A stretch of DNA of 64,000 nucleotides from Alphaproteobacteria bacterium (GCA_030433005.1 JAUILQ010000014.1:1-64000), one strand, 5' to 3'; counted from the first letter of the stretch, positions 19,268 to 29,188 are shown. The notes: generated by a model not told the origin, from the sequence alone. A program made the numbers and translations.

Positions 19268-20260
19268 TCAGGCGAGCTTTTCCTTGGCCAGCTCGGCCAG
19301 CGAACGCTCCGGTCGGGGACCCATATGGGTGATCACCTCGCCGGCTGCCAGGGAGCCGTAGCGGCCGCAGGCCGCGAGGTCGAAGCCCTTGGAGTAGCCG
19401 TAGAGGAAGCCGGCGGCGTAGGCGTCGCCGGCGCCGGTCGTGTCGACCAGCTCGCCGAGCTTCATCGCCTCGACCTTGAAAGCCTCGTCGCCGGACAGCA
19501 CCAGCGAGCCCTTTTCGCTGCGCGTCAGCGCCGCGACCTCGCAGTGGCCGCGCACCGCGTCGACCGCCGACTCGAAGCTCTTGGCCTCGTAGAGCGAGAG
19601 GATCTCGGTCTCGTTGGCGAAGAGGATGTCAACGTGGCCGTCGACCAGCTCGCGGAAGGAGTCGCGGTGGCGCTCGACGCAGAAGGCGTCGGACAGGCTG
19701 AGCGCGATCTTGGCGCCGGCCTCGCGCGCCGCCTCGGCCGCCTTCAGGAAGGCCTCCTTGGCCGGCGGCGCGTCCCAGAGGTAGCCCTCCAGGTAGAGGA
19801 TCTTGCCGGCGCGCACCAGCTCCAGGTCGAGGTCCTCGGGCCCGAAGGTGATCGAGGTGCCAAGGTAGGTCGCCATGGTGCGCTGCGCGTCGGGCGTCAC
19901 GAAGATCAGGCAGCGCGCCGTCGGCTCGCCCTCGGTCGCCGGATCGTTGCGGTAGACCGTGCCGCCCGAGGTGATGTCGTGGCGGAAGATGCCGCCGAGC
20001 TGGTCGTCGCGGACCTTGCCGATGAAGCCGCCGCTGGCGCCCAGCGAGGCCAGGCCGGCCATGGTGTTGGCGGCCGAGCCGCCGGAGCTCTCGACGGCGG
20101 GGCCCATGGCGGCGTAGAGCGCTTCGGCGCGCGCCGTGTCGATCAGGGTCATGCCGCCCTTGTCCAGCGACTGCTGCTCGAGGAAAGCGTCCTCGGCGTG
20201 GGTCAGGACATCGACGATCGCGTTGCCAATGCCGACGACATCCAGGTTGCCCGGCTGCAT
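19268..20260 (-). CDS. Adenosine kinase-like PfkB carbohydrate kinase
   Basis: A 330-residue ribokinase-fold enzyme. The N-terminus VVGIGNAIVDVL, the substrate region GGSAANTMAGLASLG (near residue 57) and the C-terminal DTTGAGDAYAAGFLYG (anion hole and catalytic Asp, near 280) are diagnostic of the PfkB family. The form with GNAIVDV and SGGSAANT is the alphaproteobacterial adenosine kinase type, phosphorylating adenosine to AMP for purine salvage. Other nucleoside or sugar kinases of the family are the alternative. It is transcribed alone, divergent from the EI24-family membrane protein. Confidence 0.82.
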   Translation of the reverse strand: MQPGNLDVVGIGNAIVDVLTHAEDAFLEQQSLDKGGMTLIDTARAEALYAAMGPAVESSGGSAANTMAGLASLGASGGFIGKVRDDQLGGIFRHDITSGGTVYRNDPATEGEPTARCLIFVTPDAQRTMATYLGTSITFGPEDLDLELVRAGKILYLEGYLWDAPPAKEAFLKAAEAAREAGAKIALSLSDAFCVERHRDSFRELVDGHVDILFANETEILSLYEAKSFESAVDAVRGHCEVAALTRSEKGSLVLSGDEAFKVEAMKLGELVDTTGAGDAYAAGFLYGYSKGFDLAACGRYGSLAAGEVITHMGPRPERSLAELAKEKLA

Positions 20261-20363
20261 CCGTTACCTCCGTTTTCGCGGAATTCGGGGCGCCCTATAG
20301 CAGCTTGCGGCGGCGATTTCATCTTTTGCGTTGCAGCAAGCGGCGCGCTATGCATTCCAGGCC

Positions 20364-21077
20364 ATGATCTCCGATCTCTCAAAGGCCTTCGGGCAGCTGT
20401 CGGATCCCGCCGCGCGCGGCGTGCTCTGGCGTGCGCTGTTCTTCTCGCTGCTGACCTTCGTCGCGCTGTGGGTGGCCGCCGGCTTCGGGCTGAGCTACGC
20501 CGGCGATGCGCTGGTCGTCTGGATCCAGGGCCTGGGCGTCGAGGGCGTGCTGCTCGACGTCGTCGAGCTGCTGTTCGGCCTGGCCTGGATCAGCGCCCTG
20601 CTGCTGGTCTCCTTCTTCCTGTTCCCGGCGATCGTGGCGACCGTGCTGTCGTTCCTGCTCGACGACATCTGCCGGGCCGTCGAGGCGCGGCACTATCCGG
20701 GCCTGGCACCGGCGCGCGAACCGCCCCTGATGGAGGAGATCGCCGACGGCCTGCGCTTCGCGGGCGTGACGATCGGCCTCAACCTGCTGGTCCTGCCGCT
20801 TTATTTGGTGTTGCTCTTTATCCCCCCGACCAACGTTTTGCTGTATTATGCGCTGAACGGCTACCTGTTCGGGCGCGAGTACTTCGAGCTGGTCGCCGTC
20901 CGGCGCCTGGGACCCGCAGAGTCGCGGGCGCTGCGCAAGCGGAACAGCGGCCGGGTTTTTATCGGTGGGGCGGTCATTGCCTTATTGTTGACGCTGCCGG
21001 TGATCAACATCATCACGCCGGTCGTGGCCACGGCCTTCATGCTGCATCGCTTCGAGCGGATGCGTCGCGGAAGCTGA
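20364..21077 (+). CDS. EI24/CysZ-like integral membrane protein
   Basis: A 237-residue protein if started at the ATG at 20364 (MISDLSKAFGQLSDP). A longer frame to 20331 adds 11 residues. It shows about four to five long hydrophobic segments (near residues 25-50, 68-100, 140-165 and 200-225). It also has the motif FLLDDICRAVEARHYPG and a hydrophilic stretch with GREYFELVAVRR, which match the EI24 domain family that includes the sulfate transporter CysZ. Many alphaproteobacterial members are uncharacterised, so sulfate transport is not assured. Confidence 0.75.
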   Translation: MISDLSKAFGQLSDPAARGVLWRALFFSLLTFVALWVAAGFGLSYAGDALVVWIQGLGVEGVLLDVVELLFGLAWISALLLVSFFLFPAIVATVLSFLLDDICRAVEARHYPGLAPAREPPLMEEIADGLRFAGVTIGLNLLVLPLYLVLLFIPPTNVLLYYALNGYLFGREYFELVAVRRLGPAESRALRKRNSGRVFIGGAVIALLLTLPVINIITPVVATAFMLHRFERMRRGS

Positions 21078-21183
21078 GGAGGGCACGACTGAATCGGCCC
21101 GAGCGATTCGGCGTCAGGGCCCGAAAAGACTGGCGGCGCGGCCGGCGATTGAAGTATTCGACCAGAGAAGGGACGAAAAGCCG

Positions 21184-21858
21184 ATGTTCGGACGACGCAA
21201 GAGCGGGACCGGAGACGAGCGTATGGACAACGCCGCCGCCGAGACGACCAACCGGGAAGCCGGCGCCGCGCGCAGCAGCCGGCCCGATGCCGCTGCCGTG
21301 CTCGAGCGGCAGCCCACGCCGCCGATCCGTGAACCCCTGCGACGCCCGACACAGGAGGCCCGCCCCGTGGCACCGAGCAAGACGATCGAAGAGACCGAAG
21401 GCAAGAAGCTGACCGTCGGCAAGGGCATCCGCCTGTCCGGCGAGATCACGGCCTGCGAGAAGCTGGTCGTCGAGGGCCAGGTCGAGGCTGACCTGACCGG
21501 CGCCCAGGACCTGGTCGTCGCCGAGAGCGGCCTGTTCAAGGGTCGCGCCATCGTCGACCGCGCCGAGATCAGCGGCACCTTCGAGGGCGAGCTGACCGTG
21601 CGCGAGGTGCTCAGCCTGCACGGCAGCGGCCTGATCGAGGGCACGCTGAAGTACGCCGAGATGGAGATCGAGCGCGGCGGTCGCGTGCGCGGCACCATCG
21701 AGGAACTGGACCAGTCCGGCGCCGCCGCCAAGCCGAGCGGCCCGAAGGCGGTCGAGACGGGCGGCTCCGTCCCCTCGGCGACCGCCGGGTCGCAGGCCGG
21801 CGCGCGCGAGGGCGAGAAGGAGGAGGCCGCGGCCAAGCCTGAGGCCGCGGCCAACTAG
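21184..21858 (+). CDS. Bactofilin (polymer-forming cytoskeletal protein)
   Basis: A 224-residue protein with a disordered N-terminus (~70 residues). A central DUF583/bactofilin beta-helix follows (about residues 78-180), seen as repeating short strands: GKGIRLSGEITACEKLVVEGQVEADL, then SGLFKGRAIVDRAEISGTFEGELTV. The alanine/glutamate-rich tail is disordered. Bactofilins self-assemble without nucleotide at the membrane and organise cell shape, stalks or division-related enzymes. A hairpin follows the stop at 21867-21894. There is no neighbouring M23 peptidase, the frequent partner. Confidence 0.88.
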   Translation: MFGRRKSGTGDERMDNAAAETTNREAGAARSSRPDAAAVLERQPTPPIREPLRRPTQEARPVAPSKTIEETEGKKLTVGKGIRLSGEITACEKLVVEGQVEADLTGAQDLVVAESGLFKGRAIVDRAEISGTFEGELTVREVLSLHGSGLIEGTLKYAEMEIERGGRVRGTIEELDQSGAAAKPSGPKAVETGGSVPSATAGSQAGAREGEKEEAAAKPEAAAN

Positions 21859-21866
21859 ACCGCGAT

Positions 21867-21894
21867 CGCCCCGCACCGGCCGCGGTGCGGGGCG
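21867..21894 (+). terminator. Strong hairpin after bactofilin
   Basis: CGCCCCGCACCG pairs perfectly with CGGTGCGGGGCG over 12 bp around a GCCG loop, 8 nt after the stop codon. No U-tract follows, so termination is inferred from stem strength and position. Confidence 0.5.
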
Positions 21895-21974
21895 GGAATC
21901 GCGGACTGACCGTGGCGTTGATCGCGCCGCCCGGGTCGCCTCGGACCGGGACGGCGCCGATCCGATGAGGTGCG

Positions 21975-22322
21975 ATGAACCGGGGGGCGCTTGCCTTCGG
22001 AGCGGCGATGATGTTGGCGGGTCTGACGGCCTGCTCGTCGGAGCAGCTCGCCCTGCTCCCGGGCGTCGGCTCCTCGGCCGAGAGCTACGAGTCCGAGCAG
22101 CTGGTCGGCGCCACCGACACCACGCTGCTGCAGGCCTTCGGGCCGCCCGCGCAGCGCCGGCGCGAGCCGCCGGCCGAGGTCTGGCAGTACCGCTCGAGGC
22201 AGTGCGTCGTCGACTTCTATCTCTACCAGACCCAGCCGGTCGGCCTGTCGGTCGTTCACCTGGAGGCGCGCAGCCCGCTCGCCGGACGGCTTCCCGTGGA
22301 CACCTGCCTGCCGGGGCTCTGA
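21975..22322 (+). CDS. Small lipoprotein, uncharacterised
   Basis: A 115-residue protein with a signal sequence and lipobox LAGLTAC, giving a predicted lipidated cysteine at residue 20. The mature part contains LVGATDTTLLQAFGPPAQRRREPPAEVWQYRSRQCVVDFYLY, which resembles the small beta-rich SmpA/BamE-like lipoprotein fold, including the FGxP turn and WxY strand. Two conserved-looking cysteines remain in the mature chain. I do not assign a function. It follows bactofilin by 116 nt on the same strand. Confidence 0.65.
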   Translation: MNRGALAFGAAMMLAGLTACSSEQLALLPGVGSSAESYESEQLVGATDTTLLQAFGPPAQRRREPPAEVWQYRSRQCVVDFYLYQTQPVGLSVVHLEARSPLAGRLPVDTCLPGL

Positions 22323-22415
22323 CCAACCACCCGCCGGTCAAGCAGCTTCCCGAGCGGGCGCCCTCCGACCGCGCCGGTGGGGAAGGCGTGGCGGGGACGA
22401 CTTGGCGGGGACGAC

Positions 22416-22991
22416 CTAGCTGGGGCGCCAGCAGCCGCGCTCGGGCAGCATGGCCGGCAGGAAGCGGACGCCGCCGAACAGCATGTCGACCTTCTCGCCG
22501 TCGCTCGACAGCGGCAGCAGCAGCCGATGGTAGCTGTAGAGCTTGCCGTCGTTGCCGGTGAACTCGACGGCATAGCAGCTGCCGGCGGGCGACCGCGTGG
22601 CTTCGACGTGCTGTCGGATGACCTCGTCCCGGATCACCGGGTTGACGCCCTCGTCGAGCCACTGGCCGGTCGATTCGACGCCCTCCTTCTGGACGATTCC
22701 GGAACCCACCAGGCGCTTGCGGAAGCGCGGCGGGTCGCCGACGACGTCGAGCAGGATGACGAAGGGCAGCAGGCTCGGGATGTCCACGGGATCGATGTCC
22801 TGGCGGCGCGGCATGGCGTTCCCGCCGCGGCGCCGGCGCCAGTAGGCGAGGACCCGAGCCAGGGAGCCCTCGGGCTCGCAGCGCCGGAACAGCACCTCGC
22901 CGCGCGGCGGCGGCAGTGCCGCGGCCTGGGCGGCGGCGCCGCCGAGGGAGCGGCGCAGGAATCGATAGGGCGTCAGGCCGCGCTCTGCCAT
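22416..22991 (-). CDS. PAS-domain protein (single domain, PAS_5 type)
   Basis: About 191 residues from the ATG at 22991. A longer upstream frame exists, so the start is uncertain. The core ARVLAYWRRRRGGNAMPRRQDIDPVDIPSLLPFVILLDVV...RFRKRLVGSGIV...STGQWLDEG...YSYHRLLLPLSSDGEKVDMLFGGV follows the pattern of the stand-alone PAS proteins common in Rhodospirillales. No output domain is present. The ligand and partner are unknown. A second, divergent member lies at 61979-62548. It is monocistronic by spacing. Confidence 0.72.
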   Translation of the reverse strand: MAERGLTPYRFLRRSLGGAAAQAAALPPPRGEVLFRRCEPEGSLARVLAYWRRRRGGNAMPRRQDIDPVDIPSLLPFVILLDVVGDPPRFRKRLVGSGIVQKEGVESTGQWLDEGVNPVIRDEVIRQHVEATRSPAGSCYAVEFTGNDGKLYSYHRLLLPLSSDGEKVDMLFGGVRFLPAMLPERGCWRPS

Positions 22992-23170
22992 CGTCCCGGA
23001 CGTCGAGCCATCTCGCACCCCCTGGCTGCCACCGGTCCCGTGCACCATGGCCCGGGCCGGAGGCCCGAGCATTGCCGCATGTCGGACCTCGAACAATCGG
23101 ATTCTTGTAGCGAATTGCGACGGCGCCGCTTGGTTCCGGCCCGCCCGCTCCGCCTCGGCGGCCGCCGGCG

Positions 23171-25987
23171 TCAGGCCGGCGGCGCGGGCGGCGTCAGGAA
23201 GGCCGCGGTCTCGGCGATCGCTTGGGCGAGGCCGACCCGGGCGTAGGGCACGCCCTCGGGGAAGGCCGTCGCCAGGCGCGTCGGCATCATCGGGTCGAGC
23301 AGCACGAACACGCCGCGGTCGTCCCCGCGGCGCACCAGGCGGCCGAAGGCCTGGCGCAGCCGCAGTCGGGTCAGGCGATCGTCGTAGCCGCGGCCGCCGG
23401 CCTGGCTGCGCCGGGCCTTGTGGATCAGGCTCGGTCGCGGCCAGGGCACGCGGTCGAAGACGATCAGCCGCAGCGCCCGGCCCGGCACGTCGACGCCGTC
23501 GCGCACCGCGTCGGTGCCGAGCAGGCAGGAATCCGGCTCGGCGCGGAACACCTCGACCAGGGTCGAGACGTCGAGGCCGTCGAGGTGCTGGGCGTAGAGG
23601 TCGAGCCCGCCGGCCGCCAGCGGCGCCGCGATCCGGGCGTGGATCGCCTTGAGCCGCGAGATCGCCGTGAACAGGCCGAGGCCGCCGCCGCGCGCCGCCA
23701 GGAACAGCTCGCGGAAGGCCGCCGCGACCTGGTCCATGTCGTCCTTGCGCACGTCGGTGACGACGAACACCCGGGTCTGGGCCGGATAGTCGAAGGGCGA
23801 ATCGACGCGCAGCCGCAGCGCCGGCGCCGCCAGGTGGCTGGCGCCGCTGCGTTGCTCGGCAGTGCGCCAGTCGGCCTCGGGGTCGTCGCTGCGGTCGGTC
23901 AGGGTCGCCGAGGTGACCACCGCGCCCTGGACCCGCGACAGCACCGCCCGCGCCAGGGGCTGGCCGGGGTCGAGCCAGTGACGGCGGTAGCCGACGTCGA
24001 TCTCGCGGCCCTCGATGCGCTCGAGCGCGAACCAGTCGACGAAGTCCGGCGGCGTCTCCTCGGCCAGACTGGCGAGCATGCCGCGCCAGGCGCCGAGCGG
24101 CATCAGCGCCCGCTTCTCCAGGCTGCGCGCCGCGCCCTCGACGCGCCGCCGGGTCTCGCTGTCGAGCGTGTCGGCCTCCTGGTCGAGCTTGGCGAGCAGG
24201 CGCTTGCGCAGCGCCGCCAGCGGTGCCTGCAGGCGCTCCAGGGCGGCGTCGAGCCGTTCGGCCGCCTCGTCCAGCCCCTCGACCAGCGGCTCGACCTCGC
24301 ACTCCAGCGAGTAGCCCTCGCCGGCCTTGCTGGCGCGCGCCAGGACCTGCTGGCGCAGACGCAGAAGAAAGGCTTCCGTGGGATTCGGCGGCGCCGAAGC
24401 CTCGACGGTGCCGTGGGCCAGGCGCTCGTGCCAGCCCTCGCCAGGCAGGGCCCGCGCGGCCCGCAGCGCCTGCTCCAGCTCCTCCTCGAGCGCCGGATCG
24501 GCGGCCGCGAGGTCCTCGAGCCGCCGCTTGAGGCCGCGCAGCCGGCTCGCCGAGGCGCTGCGCCGGCCCTCGGCGCCGAGCAGCCAGCGCCGCAGCTCGC
24601 TCGCCTCGCGCCCGCTGAGGTGGGCGGCGAAGGCGCCGTCGGCCGCGTCGAACAGATGGTGGCCCTCGTCGAACACGATCTCGGCCGGCACCTGGCCGTC
24701 CTCGTCGCCGCCCAGCGCGGCCTGGATCAGCACCAGCGCGTGGTTGGCGACGACCAGGCGCGCCTGCCTGGCGCGGCGCACCGACTTCTCGATGAAGCAC
24801 TTGCGGTAGAACTCGCAGGCCGAGAAGACGCATTCGCCGCGCCGGTCGGTGAGGCCCAGCGAGCGGCCCCGGCCGATGAGGTCGGCGAGCCAGCCGGGGA
24901 AGTCGCCGCCGACCATGTCGCCGTCGCGCGTCGCGCCGGCCCAGCGCGCCATCAGGCCGAGTCCGATCGCCGTCTCGCCGCCCTTCAGCGCGACCGAGCG
25001 CGCCTGCTCGGCGTAGTTCAGCAGGCAGAGGTAGTTCTCGCGGCCCTTGCGGACGACGACGCGACGGCGCTTCTCGGCCGGCTGCGGATAGAGGCGCGCC
25101 AGCTCGCCGTCGATCTGGCGCTGCAGGTTGCGGGTGTAGGTCGACAGCCAGACCGCGCCCTCGTTCTGCTCGGCCCAGAGGCTGGCCGGCGCGATGTAGC
25201 CGAGCGTCTTGCCGACGCCGGTGCCGGCCTCGGCGAGCACGACGTTGGGCGCGTCCTCGGCGTCGCGCGGCGCGAAGGCGCGGCTGATCGCCTCGGCGTA
25301 GTCGGCCTGCTGCGGGCGCGGCTCGGCCTCCTCGCCGAGCAGTTCGGCGAGGCGCCGCCGGGCGGCTGCGGGATCGACCGGCAGGCTGGAGGGCTGCGCC
25401 GGTGGGGCGTGCTCGGCCCACTCGCCCATGCGTTCCCAGACCGCGTAGCCCTGGCCGGCACGCGGCGCCGTATCGGTACTCTCGCCCAGCGCCTGCAGCA
25501 GCGGCGGGCCCCAGCGCCAGCCGCCGCGCGCCATGGTGAAGGCGATGCCGCGCGCCGCCGCGTCCTCGAAGGCGCGCGCCGCCATCTCGCGCAGCAGGCG
25601 CTCGGCCGCGAGGCCCAGGGTCAGCGCGCGCTCCTCCAGGCTCTCCGGCGGCGCGAGGCCGAGCGCCAGCGCCAGCCCGCGCGGCGTCGGCGCGCAGAAG
25701 GCGGCGGGGCGCACGAAAGCGAAGAGCTCCAGCAGGTCGTAGCCGGCCAGGCGGTCGAGCCCGAGCCGCCGCGCCGTCGCCGGTGCGTGGCACAGCAGCG
25801 GCGGCTCGGCGGCCGCGCGGGCGCCCGCCTCGCGCGCCGACAGCGTTTCGATCTCGCCGTCCGGGCTCAGCCACAGTGCCTGGCCGCGACCGGCCACCAG
25901 CGCCGCCGGGGCGCCCGGCGTCGCCCGGCCCGGGCCGCCGCCTGGCGCGGCCCCACCGAAGCCCTCGACCGTGTCGCTGTCGCTCAT
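23171..25987 (-). CDS. ATP-dependent DNA helicase, DinG/XPD family
   Basis: A 938-residue superfamily 2 helicase. Walker A AEAGTGVGKT lies near residue 233 and the DEAH-type box VFDEGHH near 423. Between them are four cysteines (LCLLNY, then ECVFSACEFYRKCF) spaced as in the XPD/DinG iron-sulfur cluster. The C-terminal helicase motifs include LGTDAVRDGVDVPG and RLRQAFGRLVRRGDDRGV. It probably unwinds 5'-tailed or forked DNA and R-loops in repair. The ~190-residue N-terminal extension before the helicase core is larger than in E. coli DinG and is typical of alphaproteobacterial forms. Confidence 0.85.
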   Translation of the reverse strand: MSDSDTVEGFGGAAPGGGPGRATPGAPAALVAGRGQALWLSPDGEIETLSAREAGARAAAEPPLLCHAPATARRLGLDRLAGYDLLELFAFVRPAAFCAPTPRGLALALGLAPPESLEERALTLGLAAERLLREMAARAFEDAAARGIAFTMARGGWRWGPPLLQALGESTDTAPRAGQGYAVWERMGEWAEHAPPAQPSSLPVDPAAARRRLAELLGEEAEPRPQQADYAEAISRAFAPRDAEDAPNVVLAEAGTGVGKTLGYIAPASLWAEQNEGAVWLSTYTRNLQRQIDGELARLYPQPAEKRRRVVVRKGRENYLCLLNYAEQARSVALKGGETAIGLGLMARWAGATRDGDMVGGDFPGWLADLIGRGRSLGLTDRRGECVFSACEFYRKCFIEKSVRRARQARLVVANHALVLIQAALGGDEDGQVPAEIVFDEGHHLFDAADGAFAAHLSGREASELRRWLLGAEGRRSASASRLRGLKRRLEDLAAADPALEEELEQALRAARALPGEGWHERLAHGTVEASAPPNPTEAFLLRLRQQVLARASKAGEGYSLECEVEPLVEGLDEAAERLDAALERLQAPLAALRKRLLAKLDQEADTLDSETRRRVEGAARSLEKRALMPLGAWRGMLASLAEETPPDFVDWFALERIEGREIDVGYRRHWLDPGQPLARAVLSRVQGAVVTSATLTDRSDDPEADWRTAEQRSGASHLAAPALRLRVDSPFDYPAQTRVFVVTDVRKDDMDQVAAAFRELFLAARGGGLGLFTAISRLKAIHARIAAPLAAGGLDLYAQHLDGLDVSTLVEVFRAEPDSCLLGTDAVRDGVDVPGRALRLIVFDRVPWPRPSLIHKARRSQAGGRGYDDRLTRLRLRQAFGRLVRRGDDRGVFVLLDPMMPTRLATAFPEGVPYARVGLAQAIAETAAFLTPPAPPA

Positions 25988-26196
25988 CGCGCCGCAGTAT
26001 AGGGGCGTGGTCGAGTCTGGCCAGGGGAGGCGAGCCCTCGGCGGGCCGGGAGCCTGCCGACCGGGAGCCCGGGCCCTGGCGCGTTGACGTGCCGCGGGCG
26101 GGTGCCTAGCTTCGCAGCCTTCACGCCAGTAGCGGAGCCGGCCCGGCAGCGCCGGGCCCGGCGGGCGCGGCAGACCCTGTCGAGGACCAGCGGACC

Positions 26197-27879
26197 ATGT
26201 CTGAAGACCAGCAGCAGCCGACCCGCGCCGGGCGCGACCTGGAGGAGCGCGCGTGGGCGCTCGAGGCGCGCGCCTGGCCCTTCGAGGAGGCGCGCAAGCT
26301 GCTCGAGCGCACCGGCGGCAAGGCGCCGGACAAGGGCTACGTGCTGTTCGAGACCGGCTACGGCCCCTCGGGCCTGCCGCACATCGGCACCTTCGGCGAG
26401 GTCGTGCGCACGACCATGGTGCGCAACGCCTTCCAGCGCATGAGCGACATCCCGACCCGGCTGTTCTGCTTCTCCGACGACATGGACGGCCTGCGCAAGG
26501 TGCCGGACAACATCCCGAACAAGGCGCTGGTCGCCGAGCACCTGCACAAGCCGCTGACCAAGGTGCCCGACCCCTTCGGCAAGTACGAATCCTTCGGCCA
26601 CCACAACAACGCGATGCTGCGCGGCTTCCTCGATTCCTTCGGCTTCGAGTACGAGTTCCAGTCGTCCTCCGACTGGTACCGCTCGGGTCGCTTCGACGCG
26701 GCGCTGCTGGCGGTGCTGCGCCACTACGACGCGATCATGGAGGTGATGCTGCCGAGCCTGCGCGAGGAGCGGCAGCAGAGCTACAGCCCCTTCCTGCCGA
26801 TCTCGCCGAAGAGCGGGCGCGTCCTGCAGGTGCCGATCCTCGAGCACGACGCCGGGGCCGGCACCGTCGTCTTCGACGACGAGGACGGCACCCGTACCGA
26901 GCTGCCGGTCACCGGCGGCCACTGCAAGCTGCAGTGGAAGCCCGACTGGGGCATGCGCTGGCACGCGCTCGGCGTCGACTACGAGATGTCCGGCAAGGAC
27001 CTGATCGACTCGGTGAAGCTGGCTTCCCGGATCTGCTCGATCCTGGGCAGCCGGCCGCCGGAAGGCTTCAACTACGAGCTGTTCCTCGACGAGGAGGGCA
27101 AGAAGATCTCCAAGTCCAAGGGCAACGGCCTGTCGGTCGACGAGTGGTTGCAGTACGGCCCGCCGGAGAGCCTGGCCCTGTTCATGTACCAGAAGCCGCG
27201 CGCCGCCAAGCGGCTCTACTTCGACGTCATCCCGCGCGCCGTCGACGACTACCTGAAGCACACCCGGGCGATCGCCGGCGAGGAGCCGGCGCGGCGGCTG
27301 GAGAACCCGGCCTGGCACATCCAGGCGGCCCTGCCCGGCGCCGAGCCCGAGCAGACCGACATCTCCTTCTCGCTGCTGCTCAACCTGGTCGGCACCGCGA
27401 ACGCCGAGGACAAGGCGGTGCTCTGGGGCTTCATCAGCCGCTACGCGCCGGAGGCGACGCCGGAGAGCGACCCGCTGCTCGACAAGCTGGTCGGCTACGC
27501 GATCGCCTACTACCGCGACTTCGTGCTGCCGACCAAGGCCTACCGGCGGGCGACGGAGCCGGAGGCCGCGGCGCTCGGCGAGCTGCTACACGAGCTCGAG
27601 CTGCTGGCGCTCGACGCCGACTCCGAGTCGATCCAGAACGTCGTGTACGAGGTCGGCAAGCGCCACGATGCGACCTTCCCGACGCTGCGCGACTGGTTCA
27701 GGGCCTGCTACGAGATCCTGCTCGGCCAGGAGCAGGGGCCGCGGCTCGGCTCCTTCTTCGCGCTCTACGGTCTGCCCGAAAGCCGGGCCCTGATCGGCAG
27801 CGCCCTGGCCGGCGACCTGGCGGTGCGGCCGGGCGACGCTCTGGCGGACTCGGGTCCGGCTTCCCAGATGCAAGCGTGA
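26197..27879 (+). CDS. lysK: Class I lysyl-tRNA synthetase
   Basis: A 560-residue archaeal-type class I LysRS. The HIGH-like motif is [13 protein letters not shown] near residue 53 and the KMSKS-like motif KKISKSKG near 303. The C-terminal helical anticodon-binding region follows. It charges tRNA-Lys in place of the class II enzyme. This unrelated replacement is known in many alphaproteobacteria. Its presence is one of the better taxonomic hints in the window. The start is the ATG at 26197 ([12 protein letters not shown]). No leader regulatory element was recognised upstream. Confidence 0.92.
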   Translation: MSEDQQQPTRAGRDLEERAWALEARAWPFEEARKLLERTGGKAPDKGYVLFETGYGPSGLPHIGTFGEVVRTTMVRNAFQRMSDIPTRLFCFSDDMDGLRKVPDNIPNKALVAEHLHKPLTKVPDPFGKYESFGHHNNAMLRGFLDSFGFEYEFQSSSDWYRSGRFDAALLAVLRHYDAIMEVMLPSLREERQQSYSPFLPISPKSGRVLQVPILEHDAGAGTVVFDDEDGTRTELPVTGGHCKLQWKPDWGMRWHALGVDYEMSGKDLIDSVKLASRICSILGSRPPEGFNYELFLDEEGKKISKSKGNGLSVDEWLQYGPPESLALFMYQKPRAAKRLYFDVIPRAVDDYLKHTRAIAGEEPARRLENPAWHIQAALPGAEPEQTDISFSLLLNLVGTANAEDKAVLWGFISRYAPEATPESDPLLDKLVGYAIAYYRDFVLPTKAYRRATEPEAAALGELLHELELLALDADSESIQNVVYEVGKRHDATFPTLRDWFRACYEILLGQEQGPRLGSFFALYGLPESRALIGSALAGDLAVRPGDALADSGPASQMQA

Positions 27880-27922
27880 GGCCCTTCCGCAGGGATATCC
27901 GAGACACAGCGCAAGAGAACCG

Positions 27923-28384
27923 ATGCTCGACCGATTGAAGGCGATGCTCAGCGACCGCGGCGGCGAGGCCGGCGGCGGCTCCGCGGAGAGCGACCTGCAC
28001 CGCGCCGCGGCCTCGCTGATGGCCGAGGCGGCGATCATGGACGGCGAGATCGACGCCGAGGAGCGCCACGCGATCGGCGCCGCCCTGGCCCGGCAGTTCG
28101 ACCTGCCCCAGGCGGAGGCCGAGGCAATGGTCGGACGCGCCGCCGAGGAGGCCTCGGACAAGGTCGAGATCTACGGCATGGCGCGCCAGCTGAAGGACGG
28201 CCTCGACTACGACGCGCGGCTTGCCCTGATCGAGGATCTGTGGGAGGTCGTCTATGCCGACGGCAAGCTGCACGATCACGAAGCCAGCCTGATGCGCCGG
28301 GTCGCCGGACTGCTTTATGTCAGCGACCGCGAGAGTGGCACGGCCCGCAAACGCGTGCTTTCGCGGCTCGGATTGGAGGACTAG
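27923..28384 (+). CDS. TerB-family protein
   Basis: A 153-residue all-helical TerB-like protein. The N-terminal linker is followed by [35 protein letters not shown] and [34 protein letters not shown], the two metal-binding-like D-G-x-hydrophobic repeats of the family. TerB domains are tied to tellurite resistance in other species, but stand-alone copies like this are of unknown function. It lies 43 nt after lysK and 101 nt before fdxA, so it may be cotranscribed with either. Confidence 0.75.
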   Translation: MLDRLKAMLSDRGGEAGGGSAESDLHRAAASLMAEAAIMDGEIDAEERHAIGAALARQFDLPQAEAEAMVGRAAEEASDKVEIYGMARQLKDGLDYDARLALIEDLWEVVYADGKLHDHEASLMRRVAGLLYVSDRESGTARKRVLSRLGLED

Positions 28385-28485
28385 GATCGCCGCCGTCTTC
28401 GACGGGTCCTCGTCGACCGCGTCCCGCACGGAAGGGGGCGGCGCGCGGGGGCCGCAGGACGGGCGGTCGCTCAGGAGAATACTCG

Positions 28486-28824
28486 ATGACGTACGTCGTT
28501 ACCGAAGCCTGCATCAAGTGCAAGTACATGGATTGCGTGGAAGTCTGTCCGGTCGACTGCTTCTACGAGGGTGAGAACATGCTCGTCATCCATCCCGACG
28601 AGTGCATCGACTGCGGCGTCTGCGAGCCCGAGTGCCCGCCCGAGGCGATCATTCCCGACAGCGATCCCGAGGCCGACAAGTGGCTCGAGGTCAACAAGGA
28701 CTTCTCCGAGACCTGGCCGAACATCAACCGCAAGGGCACGCCGCCGGCCGACGCGGAAGAGCACAAGGGCGAGGACAACAAGTACGAGAAGTACTTCACG
28801 GCGAACCCCGGCCAGGGTTCCTGA
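28486..28824 (+). CDS. fdxA: 7Fe-8S ferredoxin FdxA
   Basis: A 112-residue ferredoxin from the ATG at 28486, with CAGGAG about 8 nt upstream. The first cluster region reads [17 protein letters not shown] and the second [16 protein letters not shown]. The cysteine pattern is that of FdxA-type ferredoxins, usually [3Fe-4S] plus [4Fe-4S]. The acidic C-terminal half ([18 protein letters not shown]) is also family-typical. It is a soluble low-potential electron carrier. The order fdxA-carD-rpoH is conserved in many alphaproteobacteria. Confidence 0.93.
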   Translation: MTYVVTEACIKCKYMDCVEVCPVDCFYEGENMLVIHPDECIDCGVCEPECPPEAIIPDSDPEADKWLEVNKDFSETWPNINRKGTPPADAEEHKGEDNKYEKYFTANPGQGS

Positions 28825-29188
28825 GCGCGCCGGCGTTCGCGCTCTCGCCGCGGACGGGCTGATCGGGACGGAGCGCGACCGCTGCGGCGCCGCCGTGCCG
28901 CCGGCGCATGGCGCCTATGAGCGGCTTCTGTTGTATTGCAGCGCCTTATGTAGTATATTGGTAACGTTCATTTCGGGTGCGCGTAGTGCATCCTATAGAG
29001 CGTCGTCTTGAAAGCTAGGCGTCGCCGTCCGTTCTCGCCGCAGTGGCAAGCTCGACCCGTGCTCCGTGACTTCCACAGGCGCACCGATCGATTTCGTCCC
29101 TTGCGGTGGCGGCGGCCGTACGCTGCCGGGTCCGGACGGTCCACTCGTCCGGACAGTCCGACAAGAGCAACGGAGTCCGAAAACACTC
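28825..29188 (+). other. 364-nt gap: promoter and long leader of carD
   Basis: No convincing gene lies here. The first ~100 nt are GC-rich with no clear hairpin after fdxA. A relatively AT-rich patch around 28930-28990 carries the promoter listed below. The remaining ~215 nt would be a long 5' leader of carD. Short inverted stretches occur (for example TCCGGACGG with CCGTCCGGA-like parts near 29130-29160), but I see no known riboswitch. Confidence 0.5.
28931..28959 (+). promoter_or_regulatory. Sigma70 promoter of carD
   Basis: TTGTAT (28931-28936), a 17-nt spacer, TATATT (28954-28959). This is the best consensus promoter in the window and sits in an AT-rich patch 230 nt before the carD start, implying a leader of over 200 nt. 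Confidence 0.7.

Noticed and set aside
21037-21185. Possible separate small gene between the EI24-like gene and bactofilin
   Set aside because: Only overlapping out-of-frame codons and antisense frames are present. The gap is about 100 nt with no start signal other than that of bactofilin.
26000-26196. T-box or riboswitch before the lysyl-tRNA synthetase
   Set aside because: No T-box sequence, no L-box-like structure and no terminator hairpin in the leader. T-boxes are also not expected in this phylum.
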